A stretch of 64,000 nt of DNA from Puniceicoccaceae bacterium K14. GTDB taxonomy: Bacteria > Verrucomicrobiota > Verrucomicrobiia > Opitutales > Opitutaceae. Shown piece after piece: positions 45,713 to 54,207 of the stretch (position 1 is its first letter; each line of letters starts with the position of its first letter). The notes beneath the pieces are model-generated. The model saw only the letters and a program-made list of their open reading frames with translations. It was not told the DNA's origin and ran no database searches. A program made the translations under genes and the position numbers. The DNA lies in the NCBI GenBank assembly GCA_022538095.1, contig JAKYXN010000025.1:1-64000 (forward strand), written 5' to 3'.

Positions 45713-48700
45713 ATGAAGTTCTCACTTGCTCTCCTAATCTACTCAATCGCATTTAGCATCCTATATGCAGACAGCTCAGGTACAAAATCAGTCATTTCTG
45801 TTGAAAGTGATTTTGTCAAAGAACTGGAATCAAAAGGACTATCATCCCTGAACGAACTTGTTCAAACGATCCCCACCTACTCACCTAGCAGCCAAGCAGG
45901 CGTAGAACAAATCTTTACCACAGGCGGACAAACATGGCCCAATCACAATATCAGGGTGTCAAACATATCCAAATCGTATTACCCTTTTAAATACCCAATA
46001 TATGAAGCCTCGTCCTACAATGAAGAGCAGATCTTATTGCTCGAGAATAGAAAAAACAATATTAGATATGAGCTACTGAGCACGAGGGTCGGTAGCGACC
46101 TCGGTATCACAAATGACGATTTCCGTGAGCATTATAGAGATCTCTTAAAGGATCGAAAAAAAACAATTATCACAGAATCCAAAGAATCAATCAATGGAAT
46201 CGAATGGAATGTCATTCAGGCCAAAGGGAAATTCAAAGGGAAAAATGTATCAGACTATCATTACATCACATACGTAAATGGCGTCGCGTACACACAGCTA
46301 ATTTGGGGTTACAAATCAAAAACATCTTTTGCTAAGGTAAAACAAGCTGCAGATGAAATCGTTCAAAATTTTGAAATCGCAGACTCAAACTTCCATACCT
46401 ACAGCACAGCATTCCACAAAAAAACGAACGCCAATGTCGAAAACCTAGGTCTTTCTCTAGACCTCAACGGTCAAAATTATGTTATCGAAAACGCTTCGGC
46501 AGCAAACGAACGCTCCTTTCATAGCTCACTCATCAACAACGTCTTTTTTTCCCTTATTCCAATTCATATAGGAGAAGCGCGACTTTCGTTAAGCGAAGTC
46601 ATACGCGGCTTCGAGACGCTCCTAGAAGCCAGCTATACAAACAGTTCCGAAATCAAACGGAAACCTGTCCCCGGAACAAGAGGAAAGGAAGTCGATTTCG
46701 TCTACTTTTTACCCGACGAAGAAGGCGAAGATGCAGGAAAAGTAACTGTCCGCATCTCAAAATCCGAGAACATTGTTTATTGTATCCAATTTATAGATTA
46801 TTCGGATGATTTCGCATTGGACGACACTGAAGACAGTGAATTCTACAAGCTTTTATCGAACTTGAAAATCGAGGCCATTAACGCCGAGCCTTTGCTCACA
46901 GATGTTCAAGTAAACGAACATGCCAATTTCTTCAATGGCATTGGCCTGTTTAACGTTGAAACGAATAATATCAACAAGGCTATTACCTACTTCACCAAAG
47001 CCCAGGACCTCGCCCCTGACTCTCAACAAATCAGTATAAACCTCATTCAAACGCTCGTCCTTCACGGAAGCTTTGAAAAGGCTCTAGCTCTTACACAAGA
47101 TGCCTTATTGGCTTATCCTGACGACTACAACCTTCTACAAGCGCTCGGAATATGCTCTTTTAATTTGCACCAGCCCGGTAAAGGAATCGATGCCTACCAC
47201 AAAATCTTTTTTGAGCTCGATATTCAAAATGCCAATTTGATAAACGAATACCTCGGGTACCTTTTTAACGACCGCAATTTCCAATTGATGTTAGAGAGCG
47301 TCCATGAGCTAGAAAAACTCAATTCCGACCCATTAACTCTCACCTACTGGAAAGTCGCTGCATTGAGAGATTCCGGAAAACTCGACCTCGCATTGGAATC
47401 ATCAGAACAACTCTACGAGATGGAGCCTGAAAACATCAACATGGCAAGCATGCACGTCGATGTCCTTTTAAAGAAACAAGAAAATGCAGAAGCCCTTCGA
47501 GTATGCGAAGAATTCATTGACGCAACCGGCAACTTGCAAATGAACTACTTCACCGGCTTGTGTTACATTGCTCAAAAACAATACGCGCCTGCACGAGACG
47601 TCCTACAGGAATGCCTCGACGTTATGCCTGGACACGTTGGAGCTCGCGAGCTGCTCAACCACATACACGGACTCATGGGCGGAACAGATCCAAGCCTTTT
47701 TAATAGCCCTATAAAAGCAGTCGAACTTGATCCTTCGATACGATCAATCGAAGCGGAGTACCCACAAGAACAGTTAGAAAGAAAAGGCGTTTATGGAGAA
47801 TATGTGGGGGACGCGTTTCACTACGAAAAAGGCCTACCTCAAAAGCACACTCGATACATGACCTTTAAGATTTTGGATGAGAAAGGAGCCCAGGAATTCA
47901 AGGAAATGACAGAGAGCTTCAACCCCTCTTACGAACGAATTTTTGTCAACGAAGCAAACGTCTACGATGAATCCGGTGAACTTGTAGGAACCGGAAACCT
48001 CAACCAATTCTACATCACCAACCTAGGCGACGACTCCATTATCAACGAAGAGAAAAACCTCCATATAACATTCCCAAATGTATCGATCGGTTGCACTGTA
48101 TCCCTAGTAGTAACTCGCGAGACCATAGGCCCGGTAGATAAATTCCACTTCAAAAATCCTATTCTTAGTGGGACTTACCCTAGAAAATTTACCTTTGCGC
48201 AAGTTACTGGAGATATCGATTCCGTAGCCTGGAAACAAAATTTCGATACGATAGAATTTCGTCCAACAAAAGATAAACTCATTTGGCACACAGATTATCC
48301 CAACGTATTTGAAAACGTATTATACGCGCCAGACATTACTAGCTATATGCCAATGCTATGGATTTCTTCAAAAGAAGATGAATCCTGGGGCAAAATTGCA
48401 GACGAGTACTATTCAGACATCCAAGAATACTTAGATACGACCAGCCCAAGCTGCGAGCAAATAGCAAGCGCTCTAAATCATGACGATACCGTCAAATCAA
48501 AGATAGACGCAGTCATGGCCTACATCTCGAGCAACTACACTTACAAAGCGATTCTCTTTGGTCCCAAAGCTCGTATTCCAAGAACATTTAGTGAGATTGA
48601 AGCCAACAAATTTGGAGACTGCAAAGACCACACAGTTGTCGCTATCCAACTATTGAGAGAGCTCGGAATCGAAGCCCATCCCTCATTGGTAAATACCTAT

Positions 48701-49567
48701 CGAGTCGCAAACTCAGACGCAATCAGCCTAGATCAATTCGACCACATGATCGTCTATGTACCTGAAGCGACCGAAAACCAATTCATAGATCCTACCGACC
48801 ATTTTCTTGCCAAATCTTACCGTCCCCAACGCCTAGATGGACAACCAGCATTAGTAATCAAAAAGAACGGTTCTTTTTTGGATACAATCGACCAATACCG
48901 CGATATAGACAATCGAATCTCAATTCAAAGGGACATAAACCTATCAGGTGCAAATGACACCCTGATAAAAGAGAAGGTGACAGCAAAAGGGATCACTGCC
49001 TCATTCATTCGCCAAATGCTTTACAACGTCCCCGAAGGCGAGCAAACGAAAGTAATTCAATCTTACCTAAAACAAGCGGAACCTTCCATCTCGATCAAAG
49101 ACCTAATTTTCGAAAATTTAGAAGATCGACACAAACCACTAAATTTAAGCTACAAATATTCCGTATCCAGAAAATTCACAAGCGACGGTAAAACCTTTCA
49201 AGGCCGTTGCCCCACCACTTGGGACAACCTTTACTACTATCACAATAACACCAACATCGACCGGACCATCCCATTCAAAATAACCGTTCCACTTTCACTC
49301 GATTTAAGCATTCAAATTACAGCTCCGAGCAATTATTCAATTAGCAACCAAAGCTTATTATCAGACTTCAATGAAAGTGATAAATTTGGAGGGCAAATCC
49401 GCCACAAGAACACCTCTTTAAGCGACTCTCCAAATACAATTAGCCTGAATTATCAGTTCAACGTAAGCTCAGAAACATTCGAAGCGTCAGAATACTCCAA
49501 CTACGTCGAGCACGCCGAGAAAGCTATCAATCGCCTCTCATTACCCGTTTCGTTTGATATCAAGTAG
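45713..49567 (+). CDS. large secreted DUF3857/transglutaminase/TPR protein
   Basis: A 1284-residue exported protein with a signal peptide (about 1-19, LLIYSIAFSILYADS). Residues 405-680 are a chain of TPRs. The region from about 700-940 matches the DUF3857 layout, and the following transglutaminase-like domain shows a Cys-His-Asp set: GDCKDH (Cys near 969), FDHMIVY (His near 1009) and IDPTD (Asp near 1026). The C-terminal 200 residues form beta-rich segments (RKFTSDGKTF and SLDLSIQ). DUF3857 proteins occur in Bacteroidetes and related phyla, but their substrate is unknown. This one is unusually long because of the TPR insert. The gene is single. Confidence 0.85.
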   Translation: MKFSLALLIYSIAFSILYADSSGTKSVISVESDFVKELESKGLSSLNELVQTIPTYSPSSQAGVEQIFTTGGQTWPNHNIRVSNISKSYYPFKYPIYEASSYNEEQILLLENRKNNIRYELLSTRVGSDLGITNDDFREHYRDLLKDRKKTIITESKESINGIEWNVIQAKGKFKGKNVSDYHYITYVNGVAYTQLIWGYKSKTSFAKVKQAADEIVQNFEIADSNFHTYSTAFHKKTNANVENLGLSLDLNGQNYVIENASAANERSFHSSLINNVFFSLIPIHIGEARLSLSEVIRGFETLLEASYTNSSEIKRKPVPGTRGKEVDFVYFLPDEEGEDAGKVTVRISKSENIVYCIQFIDYSDDFALDDTEDSEFYKLLSNLKIEAINAEPLLTDVQVNEHANFFNGIGLFNVETNNINKAITYFTKAQDLAPDSQQISINLIQTLVLHGSFEKALALTQDALLAYPDDYNLLQALGICSFNLHQPGKGIDAYHKIFFELDIQNANLINEYLGYLFNDRNFQLMLESVHELEKLNSDPLTLTYWKVAALRDSGKLDLALESSEQLYEMEPENINMASMHVDVLLKKQENAEALRVCEEFIDATGNLQMNYFTGLCYIAQKQYAPARDVLQECLDVMPGHVGARELLNHIHGLMGGTDPSLFNSPIKAVELDPSIRSIEAEYPQEQLERKGVYGEYVGDAFHYEKGLPQKHTRYMTFKILDEKGAQEFKEMTESFNPSYERIFVNEANVYDESGELVGTGNLNQFYITNLGDDSIINEEKNLHITFPNVSIGCTVSLVVTRETIGPVDKFHFKNPILSGTYPRKFTFAQVTGDIDSVAWKQNFDTIEFRPTKDKLIWHTDYPNVFENVLYAPDITSYMPMLWISSKEDESWGKIADEYYSDIQEYLDTTSPSCEQIASALNHDDTVKSKIDAVMAYISSNYTYKAILFGPKARIPRTFSEIEANKFGDCKDHTVVAIQLLRELGIEAHPSLVNTYRVANSDAISLDQFDHMIVYVPEATENQFIDPTDHFLAKSYRPQRLDGQPALVIKKNGSFLDTIDQYRDIDNRISIQRDINLSGANDTLIKEKVTAKGITASFIRQMLYNVPEGEQTKVIQSYLKQAEPSISIKDLIFENLEDRHKPLNLSYKYSVSRKFTSDGKTFQGRCPTTWDNLYYYHNNTNIDRTIPFKITVPLSLDLSIQITAPSNYSISNQSLLSDFNESDKFGGQIRHKNTSLSDSPNTISLNYQFNVSSETFEASEYSNYVEHAEKAINRLSLPVSFDIK

Positions 49568-49569
49568 CC

Positions 49570-49603
49570 AAAGCCACCTAAAGAATTTTCTATAGGTGGC
49601 TTT
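49570..49603. terminator. convergent terminator-like hairpin
   Basis: AAAGCCACCTA (49570-49580) pairs with TAGGTGGCTTT (49593-49603), an 11-base perfect stem, between convergent genes. The flanking T/A runs are short, so it may act as a bidirectional hairpin rather than a strong terminator. Confidence 0.65.
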
Positions 49604-49632
49604 CACGCAATTACGCAAATCGCAAACGATCA

Positions 49633-51795
49633 TTATTCAGATACTCGGAAAAAATCGATTGCTCCTACTCCATTCTGAGTGCCCCCTGATGCACTCAGTA
49701 TCGCCGTGTAAGCTCCCGGCATAAGCGTGGTCAAAATCAACGACTCGAGATCGTCGTCGGGTGCAAATCCTGACTCCAGCAAAGACGTTTTGAGTTCAGT
49801 TCCTAAATCAGAAAAATCATCATTCTCCGCCAATACCTCGCTCGTCTCAAAATCGACTAGCATTAAATGTGGATCCTCTAACGGCGATTGAACACCCAAC
49901 TCCGCCATTGATGGCCCTCGCCCCCGAATTAGAACATCAATTGGAGTTTGCCCAACTACCATGACCCCACAAATTAGTACCGTCTCACCACCGTCAATTT
50001 TGCTACGAGTCGAAAGATTGATCAAAGCCGAGTCTTCTCCTTCTTCCGTCAAATCGTATACCTCGACAGTTCCCACGCCCATTTCCTCTCCCTCCGAATT
50101 CGCATGAATATGATACACTCCCGGTGTGATCCCCCTCAACATCACAACTGCTTCACGATCGTCTTCTGGAAAAATTCCCAACAAAGCCAATTCAACCTTA
50201 TCTTCTTCGGAAAGCTCAGTCGCCCCTCCGTCACTAGCGATCCCCTCAAGGCCCCTATTAAAGATCTGTAATCGTGTATCCGTTACAGGCGAACTAACCC
50301 CGTGCGCCACAAGACTCGGGCCGCGAGCAACGATTGCAATATCTCGGGGTCCCTCGCCTTCGATAATCAACCCACAAATAAGCGTATCCTCCCCCATACC
50401 AATGAGAGAACGAGACGACAAATTGAAAAGTTCTGATTCTTCCACTTCCATATTCACTGCCAAATCCAAGATACGTTCAAAGTGCGTAGTCTCAAAGCTA
50501 TCTTGCTCAAATACCGATAGCTCAACCTCCGGCTGAATTCCAATGCCTTCCCAAGCCACACCATCGCTATCCAAATAAATTTCGTTCGACATGAATAACA
50601 ACCAACCATTAGGCAACGGTTTATAAAGAATATCGGAAATCGAACCATGCGTCGCCATCCCATAATGCCTTACGTTTGGCAATGCGCGCATCGAAAACGT
50701 GAATACTTCGGCAGCACTCACCGTTATATCGCTTGTCAAAAGATGCACAGGACCGTAAAAGCTCGGACGTTCCGTAGGCTCCAAAAAATACTCTTGAGCA
50801 GGTGCACTCTGTTCAACATCCAACACCTTCGAATACGCAAAAGTCCGATTTGCCGCAAAGCGGTTTGCAATCGCACGAGATACAGCATCTCGCCCGCCCC
50901 CGTTCAGAGAGACATCGACGATCATTTCATCCACACCATCTAAAGCGGTCAAAGCCGTATCCAATATTCTATCTATTTCATCCAAGTCGCCTTCCAGAGT
51001 TACAGAGTTACTAAAACCCATCATATCACTAATCATTAAGTACCCTGTGTTCTCAACTCGGTGCCACATCACCATTCCACCTGCCGCTCCCTCCGCTCCT
51101 AAATCAATCAACGCGTAGATCGTTTCGACAAGGCGGGACACGCGCCAGTTGTTATAACGCTCTTGTCTATTGCTCCCAGAAACGCCACTCGCCTCCAATA
51201 AGGGAACGGTTATCTTCGAATCAAAATGGGGCAAGGTAGCAAGCTCCCCATTTTTTTCGTATCCAAGCCTCAAGTGAGAGTCTCCAAACGCTTCAAGCAT
51301 ATCCGAAATCACACTTCTCAACTCAGCATCCGTCGAATTGATCCTTATTTGAGAACGAGCCTCCGCTTTCAACTTCTCCCAATCAACTCCACGAATTTCC
51401 GCGAAAGGAAACAATTCGCCTAAATAAGCAATCAAGGCTTCCAAAACCGCAACGGGATCGTCGCCTGAATCCTGAGAACACAACTGAGGCAGCTCATCAA
51501 TACGCTCAAAATAATAGTATGACTCTTCAACCGCATTCCCTATTATCAACTCATCCTCAGTCAAAAGCTGAACCGACTTAAATTGGGAGGCCAGCTCCTC
51601 AAGAGCTTCTCCAGATTCCAAGCAGCTATTATCCGTGTAATGATACACTTCTTTTCGATTTCCATCGATTTCAAGAATCCACCCATACCCTTCTGAATAC
51701 CACAGTCCCTCCGGGCTCGACGCAGCTTGGCAGGCCAACGTTAAAAACAAGCACAAAGCTATGATTGTAAGGAATTTATTTAGTGTCGTTTTCAT
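49633..51795 (-). CDS. S41-type protease-like secreted protein with duplicated C-terminal domains
   Basis: A 720-residue exported protein with a signal peptide (about 1-24). Residues 100-420 resemble the tail-specific protease family S41: VDVSLNGGGRDAVSRAIANR, LTSDITVSAAEVFTFSMRALPN (Ser near 359), and GIGIQPEVEL near 420. The remaining half has two copies of a domain: LFNLSSRSLIGMGEDTLICGL (about 455-570) and LINLSTRSKIDGGETVLICGV (about 588-718). These copies share GPSLVAHGV / GPSMAELGV. I know such modules from secreted Opitutae proteins but not by name. The catalytic Lys is unclear. Confidence 0.82.
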   Translation of the reverse strand: MKTTLNKFLTIIALCLFLTLACQAASSPEGLWYSEGYGWILEIDGNRKEVYHYTDNSCLESGEALEELASQFKSVQLLTEDELIIGNAVEESYYYFERIDELPQLCSQDSGDDPVAVLEALIAYLGELFPFAEIRGVDWEKLKAEARSQIRINSTDAELRSVISDMLEAFGDSHLRLGYEKNGELATLPHFDSKITVPLLEASGVSGSNRQERYNNWRVSRLVETIYALIDLGAEGAAGGMVMWHRVENTGYLMISDMMGFSNSVTLEGDLDEIDRILDTALTALDGVDEMIVDVSLNGGGRDAVSRAIANRFAANRTFAYSKVLDVEQSAPAQEYFLEPTERPSFYGPVHLLTSDITVSAAEVFTFSMRALPNVRHYGMATHGSISDILYKPLPNGWLLFMSNEIYLDSDGVAWEGIGIQPEVELSVFEQDSFETTHFERILDLAVNMEVEESELFNLSSRSLIGMGEDTLICGLIIEGEGPRDIAIVARGPSLVAHGVSSPVTDTRLQIFNRGLEGIASDGGATELSEEDKVELALLGIFPEDDREAVVMLRGITPGVYHIHANSEGEEMGVGTVEVYDLTEEGEDSALINLSTRSKIDGGETVLICGVMVVGQTPIDVLIRGRGPSMAELGVQSPLEDPHLMLVDFETSEVLAENDDFSDLGTELKTSLLESGFAPDDDLESLILTTLMPGAYTAILSASGGTQNGVGAIDFFRVSE

Positions 51796-51909
51796 GCGAA
51801 TTATTTTGATTCAAGTTAGATTTTACTGCCCCCACGCCCCGTGATTGCTGCTTGAATCATATCTGATACATCGCGATATTTCCATGACACAAACACCACG
51901 ATTTCTGCC

Positions 51910-52857
51910 ATGAACATCGCCTTCTTCATCTTTCCAGGTTTCCAATTACTCGACCTATCAGGACCTCTCGCTGCTTTCGAGATCGCCAAAAGCCACCACA
52001 AAGCATCCGCCTATCAACTGAGAATCGTTTCTCTTACGGGCGGCTCCATTCCCAGCTCAAGTGGCATCGGCCTCGACTCCGAGACTATTAGCAAAGTTGA
52101 CTGCGACACCCTCTTTATCGTTGGTAGCGACAATGTAGAATCCTTCTGCTCCTGCGAAGACACCCACAACGCTCTGCGCGAGAGCGGGTCCAATGCCCGC
52201 CGCATCGCAAGCGTCTGCACAGGGGCATTCCTCCTGGCCTCCACTGGAATCTTAGACAACAAGCACGTTACGACCCACTGGCGCTTCGCTCCGGAACTCA
52301 AAGCAAAGCACCCTTCACTCAAAGTTGATGCCGACCGCATTTTCATAAAAGACGGCTCTGTCTGGTCCTGCGCTGGAATCACCTCTGGCATCGACCTCGC
52401 TCTCGCCCTAATCGCAGACGATTTCGGTGAATCCGTATCCAAAAAAGTAGCTCAGGATTTGGTAGTCTTTCACAAACGCCCAGGTGGACAATCCCAATAC
52501 TCCGCTCTACTCGATGTGGACACACGCTCTGAGCGAATCGCTCTCTCCCTCAGCTACGCCCGCGAAAATCTCCACAAAACGCTATCCATCGAAGACCTCG
52601 CTGAAAGAGCTCACCTAAGCCCAAGGCAATTTGCACGAGTCTTTAAAAACGAAACGGGACGCACCCCAGCCAAAGCGATCGAAGATCTTCGAGTCGAAGC
52701 CGCTCGAATCCGAGTTGAAGAAAACCCATCCGAATCCTTCGACGAAATCGCCCAAGCCACCGGGTTCGGCGACCTCGAACGCATGCGCCGCGCCTTTGTC
52801 CGAGCCTTCAAACAATCCCCCCAAAGCCTTCGAAGGTATTCCAAGGGAAATAACTAA
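51910..52857 (+). CDS. GlxA-like AraC-family regulator
   Basis: A 315-residue regulator with a DJ-1/PfpI-type class I glutamine amidotransferase-like domain (1-190) and a C-terminal AraC pair of helix-turn-helix motifs (about 215-310). The N-terminal part begins NIAFFIFPGFQLLDLSGPLAAFEIA, and ASVCTGAFLLASTG carries the nucleophilic-elbow Cys near 102. The C-terminal part has LSIEDLAERAHLSPRQFARVFKNETG and DEIAQATGFGDLERMRRAF. Members control degradation or amine pathways, but the ligand is unknown. It is divergent from the S41 gene 115 bases upstream and opens the accessory island. Confidence 0.9.
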   Translation: MNIAFFIFPGFQLLDLSGPLAAFEIAKSHHKASAYQLRIVSLTGGSIPSSSGIGLDSETISKVDCDTLFIVGSDNVESFCSCEDTHNALRESGSNARRIASVCTGAFLLASTGILDNKHVTTHWRFAPELKAKHPSLKVDADRIFIKDGSVWSCAGITSGIDLALALIADDFGESVSKKVAQDLVVFHKRPGGQSQYSALLDVDTRSERIALSLSYARENLHKTLSIEDLAERAHLSPRQFARVFKNETGRTPAKAIEDLRVEAARIRVEENPSESFDEIAQATGFGDLERMRRAFVRAFKQSPQSLRRYSKGNN

Positions 52858-52976
52858 TCCACTCACCCCCACCCAGTCCAATCAATTAGGGTTATTTTAT
52901 TGCTATACGAGTGTTACCAATGAACCTTCGAACGCTTCCGTTCTCACATTGATAATTTACAGCTCACACGTAGCGA

Positions 52977-53537
52977 ATGACCCCGTATCCAAATTACCCT
53001 GGCATCTCAAAAAGACTCAGAGCAGTCAAAGAAAGCGCAAAGCCCTACGCCGGGACCGTCTATCGCTTCATCTCCCCAAAATTCTCCACTCCAGCCGACG
53101 TAACCAGCGGCCTTGGCGGACTCCACGCAGCAGGCCGTTGGAACCTCAAAGGAGCTCATCGCATAAGCTACACCAGCCTGACCCCAGAAACAGCCCTCGC
53201 AGAGAGCCTCGCCCACGTACGCTACTTCAACCTGCCATTGCCGCACGCCCTTCCCCGCACCCTCGTAAGCATCAACGTTCAATTAAGCAAAACGCTCGAC
53301 CTCTCCGAAGGCAGGCTGCGTCAACGCCTACAGCTAGGAATCGACACTATCCAAAAACACAACTGGCGAACCGCCAACCAGCAGCTCAAAGAAGCAACCA
53401 CCCAAGCTTGGGGAAGATGCTTTTTCGAAGAAGGCTACGAAGCCATTCTCATTCCCAGCGCTGCCTCCCCCGGCAACAACCTAATCGTGCTTCCAGAGAA
53501 TTTAAACAGCGAATCTCTATTCGAAACCATCCCCTAA
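52977..53537 (+). CDS. RES-domain toxin (NAD+-depleting family)
   Basis: A 186-residue cytoplasmic RES-family protein. TVYRFISPKF (about 27-36) starts the domain, followed by GRWNLKG (about 54-60), YTSLTPETALAESLAH (about 66-81) and a C-terminal GYEAILIPSAASPGNNLIVLP. RES toxins (Res/MbcT/ParT) degrade NAD+ or modify targets via NAD+. The cognate antitoxin is normally upstream; here the Xre/DUF2384 protein is downstream by 81 bases. A translation start earlier than 52977 is not seen. A 30-base element with inverted repeats lies between the pair. Confidence 0.88.
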   Translation: MTPYPNYPGISKRLRAVKESAKPYAGTVYRFISPKFSTPADVTSGLGGLHAAGRWNLKGAHRISYTSLTPETALAESLAHVRYFNLPLPHALPRTLVSINVQLSKTLDLSEGRLRQRLQLGIDTIQKHNWRTANQQLKEATTQAWGRCFFEEGYEAILIPSAASPGNNLIVLPENLNSESLFETIP

Positions 53538-53552
53538 AGCTCAATCATGCTC

Positions 53553-53582
53553 TTGACAAAAACCTGCATTTTTGCAGGTTTT
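53553..53582. promoter_or_regulatory. inverted repeat with embedded -35, between toxin and antitoxin
   Basis: TTGACA (53553-53558) overlaps the beginning of a stem AACCTGCA (53561-53568) / TGCAGGTT (53573-53580) with loop TTTT and T-rich flank. It could terminate the toxin transcript, serve as an operator for the Xre protein, and provide a separate antitoxin promoter. No convincing -10 is seen. Confidence 0.45.
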
Positions 53583-53618
53583 GTTTAGACGACAAATATT
53601 TCGACCGATAGATAAAAC

Positions 53619-53993
53619 ATGAGCGCAGTACCAGAACCCGAAAATATTCCCACAGACCTCGCCGGCAAGAATGGAAAGAAACTCATGGCCTGGCGCAAGT
53701 CTCACGGAATTACTCGGGTCACTTTTGCCCAAGTAGCAAACTGTTCTGAACGCAAGCTCGCTACCTACGAAAAGCAAACAGCATTGCCCCAACCCGTACA
53801 GCGTCAAACAACCGAAGCCGTCAGACTTCTGGAAGCCTTAAACGAGATCATTCCAGAACCTCAGTTAGCCGATTGGCTCAACACACCCAATCCAGGCTTC
53901 AGCGACCGTTCCCCCATCCAAGTCATGCTCTCAGGAGAAATAGATCTCCTATGGGACATGGTCTACCAGACTCGCGTAGCCGCTTACGCTTAG
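53619..53993 (+). CDS. Xre/MbcA/ParS-type antitoxin (DUF2384)
   Basis: A 124-residue protein with an N-terminal helix-turn-helix (GKKLMAWRKSHGITRVTFAQV then SERKLATYEKQT) and a C-terminal DUF2384 toxin-binding region: LADWLNTPNPGFSDRSPIQV ... GEIDLLWDMVYQT. This pairing with RES toxins is well known. It binds and neutralises the RES protein at 52977 and should repress the operon. It lies downstream of its toxin, the reverse of the commonest order. A strong terminator follows. Confidence 0.9.
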   Translation: MSAVPEPENIPTDLAGKNGKKLMAWRKSHGITRVTFAQVANCSERKLATYEKQTALPQPVQRQTTEAVRLLEALNEIIPEPQLADWLNTPNPGFSDRSPIQVMLSGEIDLLWDMVYQTRVAAYA

Positions 53994-54018
53994 TCCCTCA
54001 CAATCAAATTTAGCACCC

Positions 54019-54046
54019 AGCCAGTTCCAAGGAACTGGCTTTTTTT
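54019..54046 (+). terminator. intrinsic terminator after Xre/DUF2384 gene
   Basis: Perfect ten-base stem AGCCAGTTCC (54019-54028) / GGAACTGGCT (54031-54040), loop AA, then seven T. Confidence 0.92.
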
Positions 54047-54173
54047 GTGCCTCCCTCATTTCAAAAGAACGCTCGCAAGGCGCCCTTTTTAGCAACTTAA
54101 TCTCTCCCTGCCCATTCGCTTGTTAGACTGCCCCCTTTACCCCCGAAAACGAGGCCCTTCCCAGCAGATTTTC

Positions 54174-54202
54174 TAGACAATTAGTCACGTTTTTCATATT
54201 AC
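54174..54202 (+). promoter_or_regulatory. candidate promoter giving a leaderless mRNA
   Basis: TAGACA (54174-54179) and TATTAC (54197-54202) are 17 bases apart and resemble -35 and -10 boxes. With the ATG only six bases after the -10, transcription would start at or next to the start codon. Confidence 0.35.
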
Positions 54203-54207
54203 GCAGT

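Noticed and set aside
52631-53611. 326-codon plus frame over GlxA and RES genes
   Set aside because: Arg/Ser/Pro-rich out-of-frame shadow; both true genes in this area are well supported by motifs.
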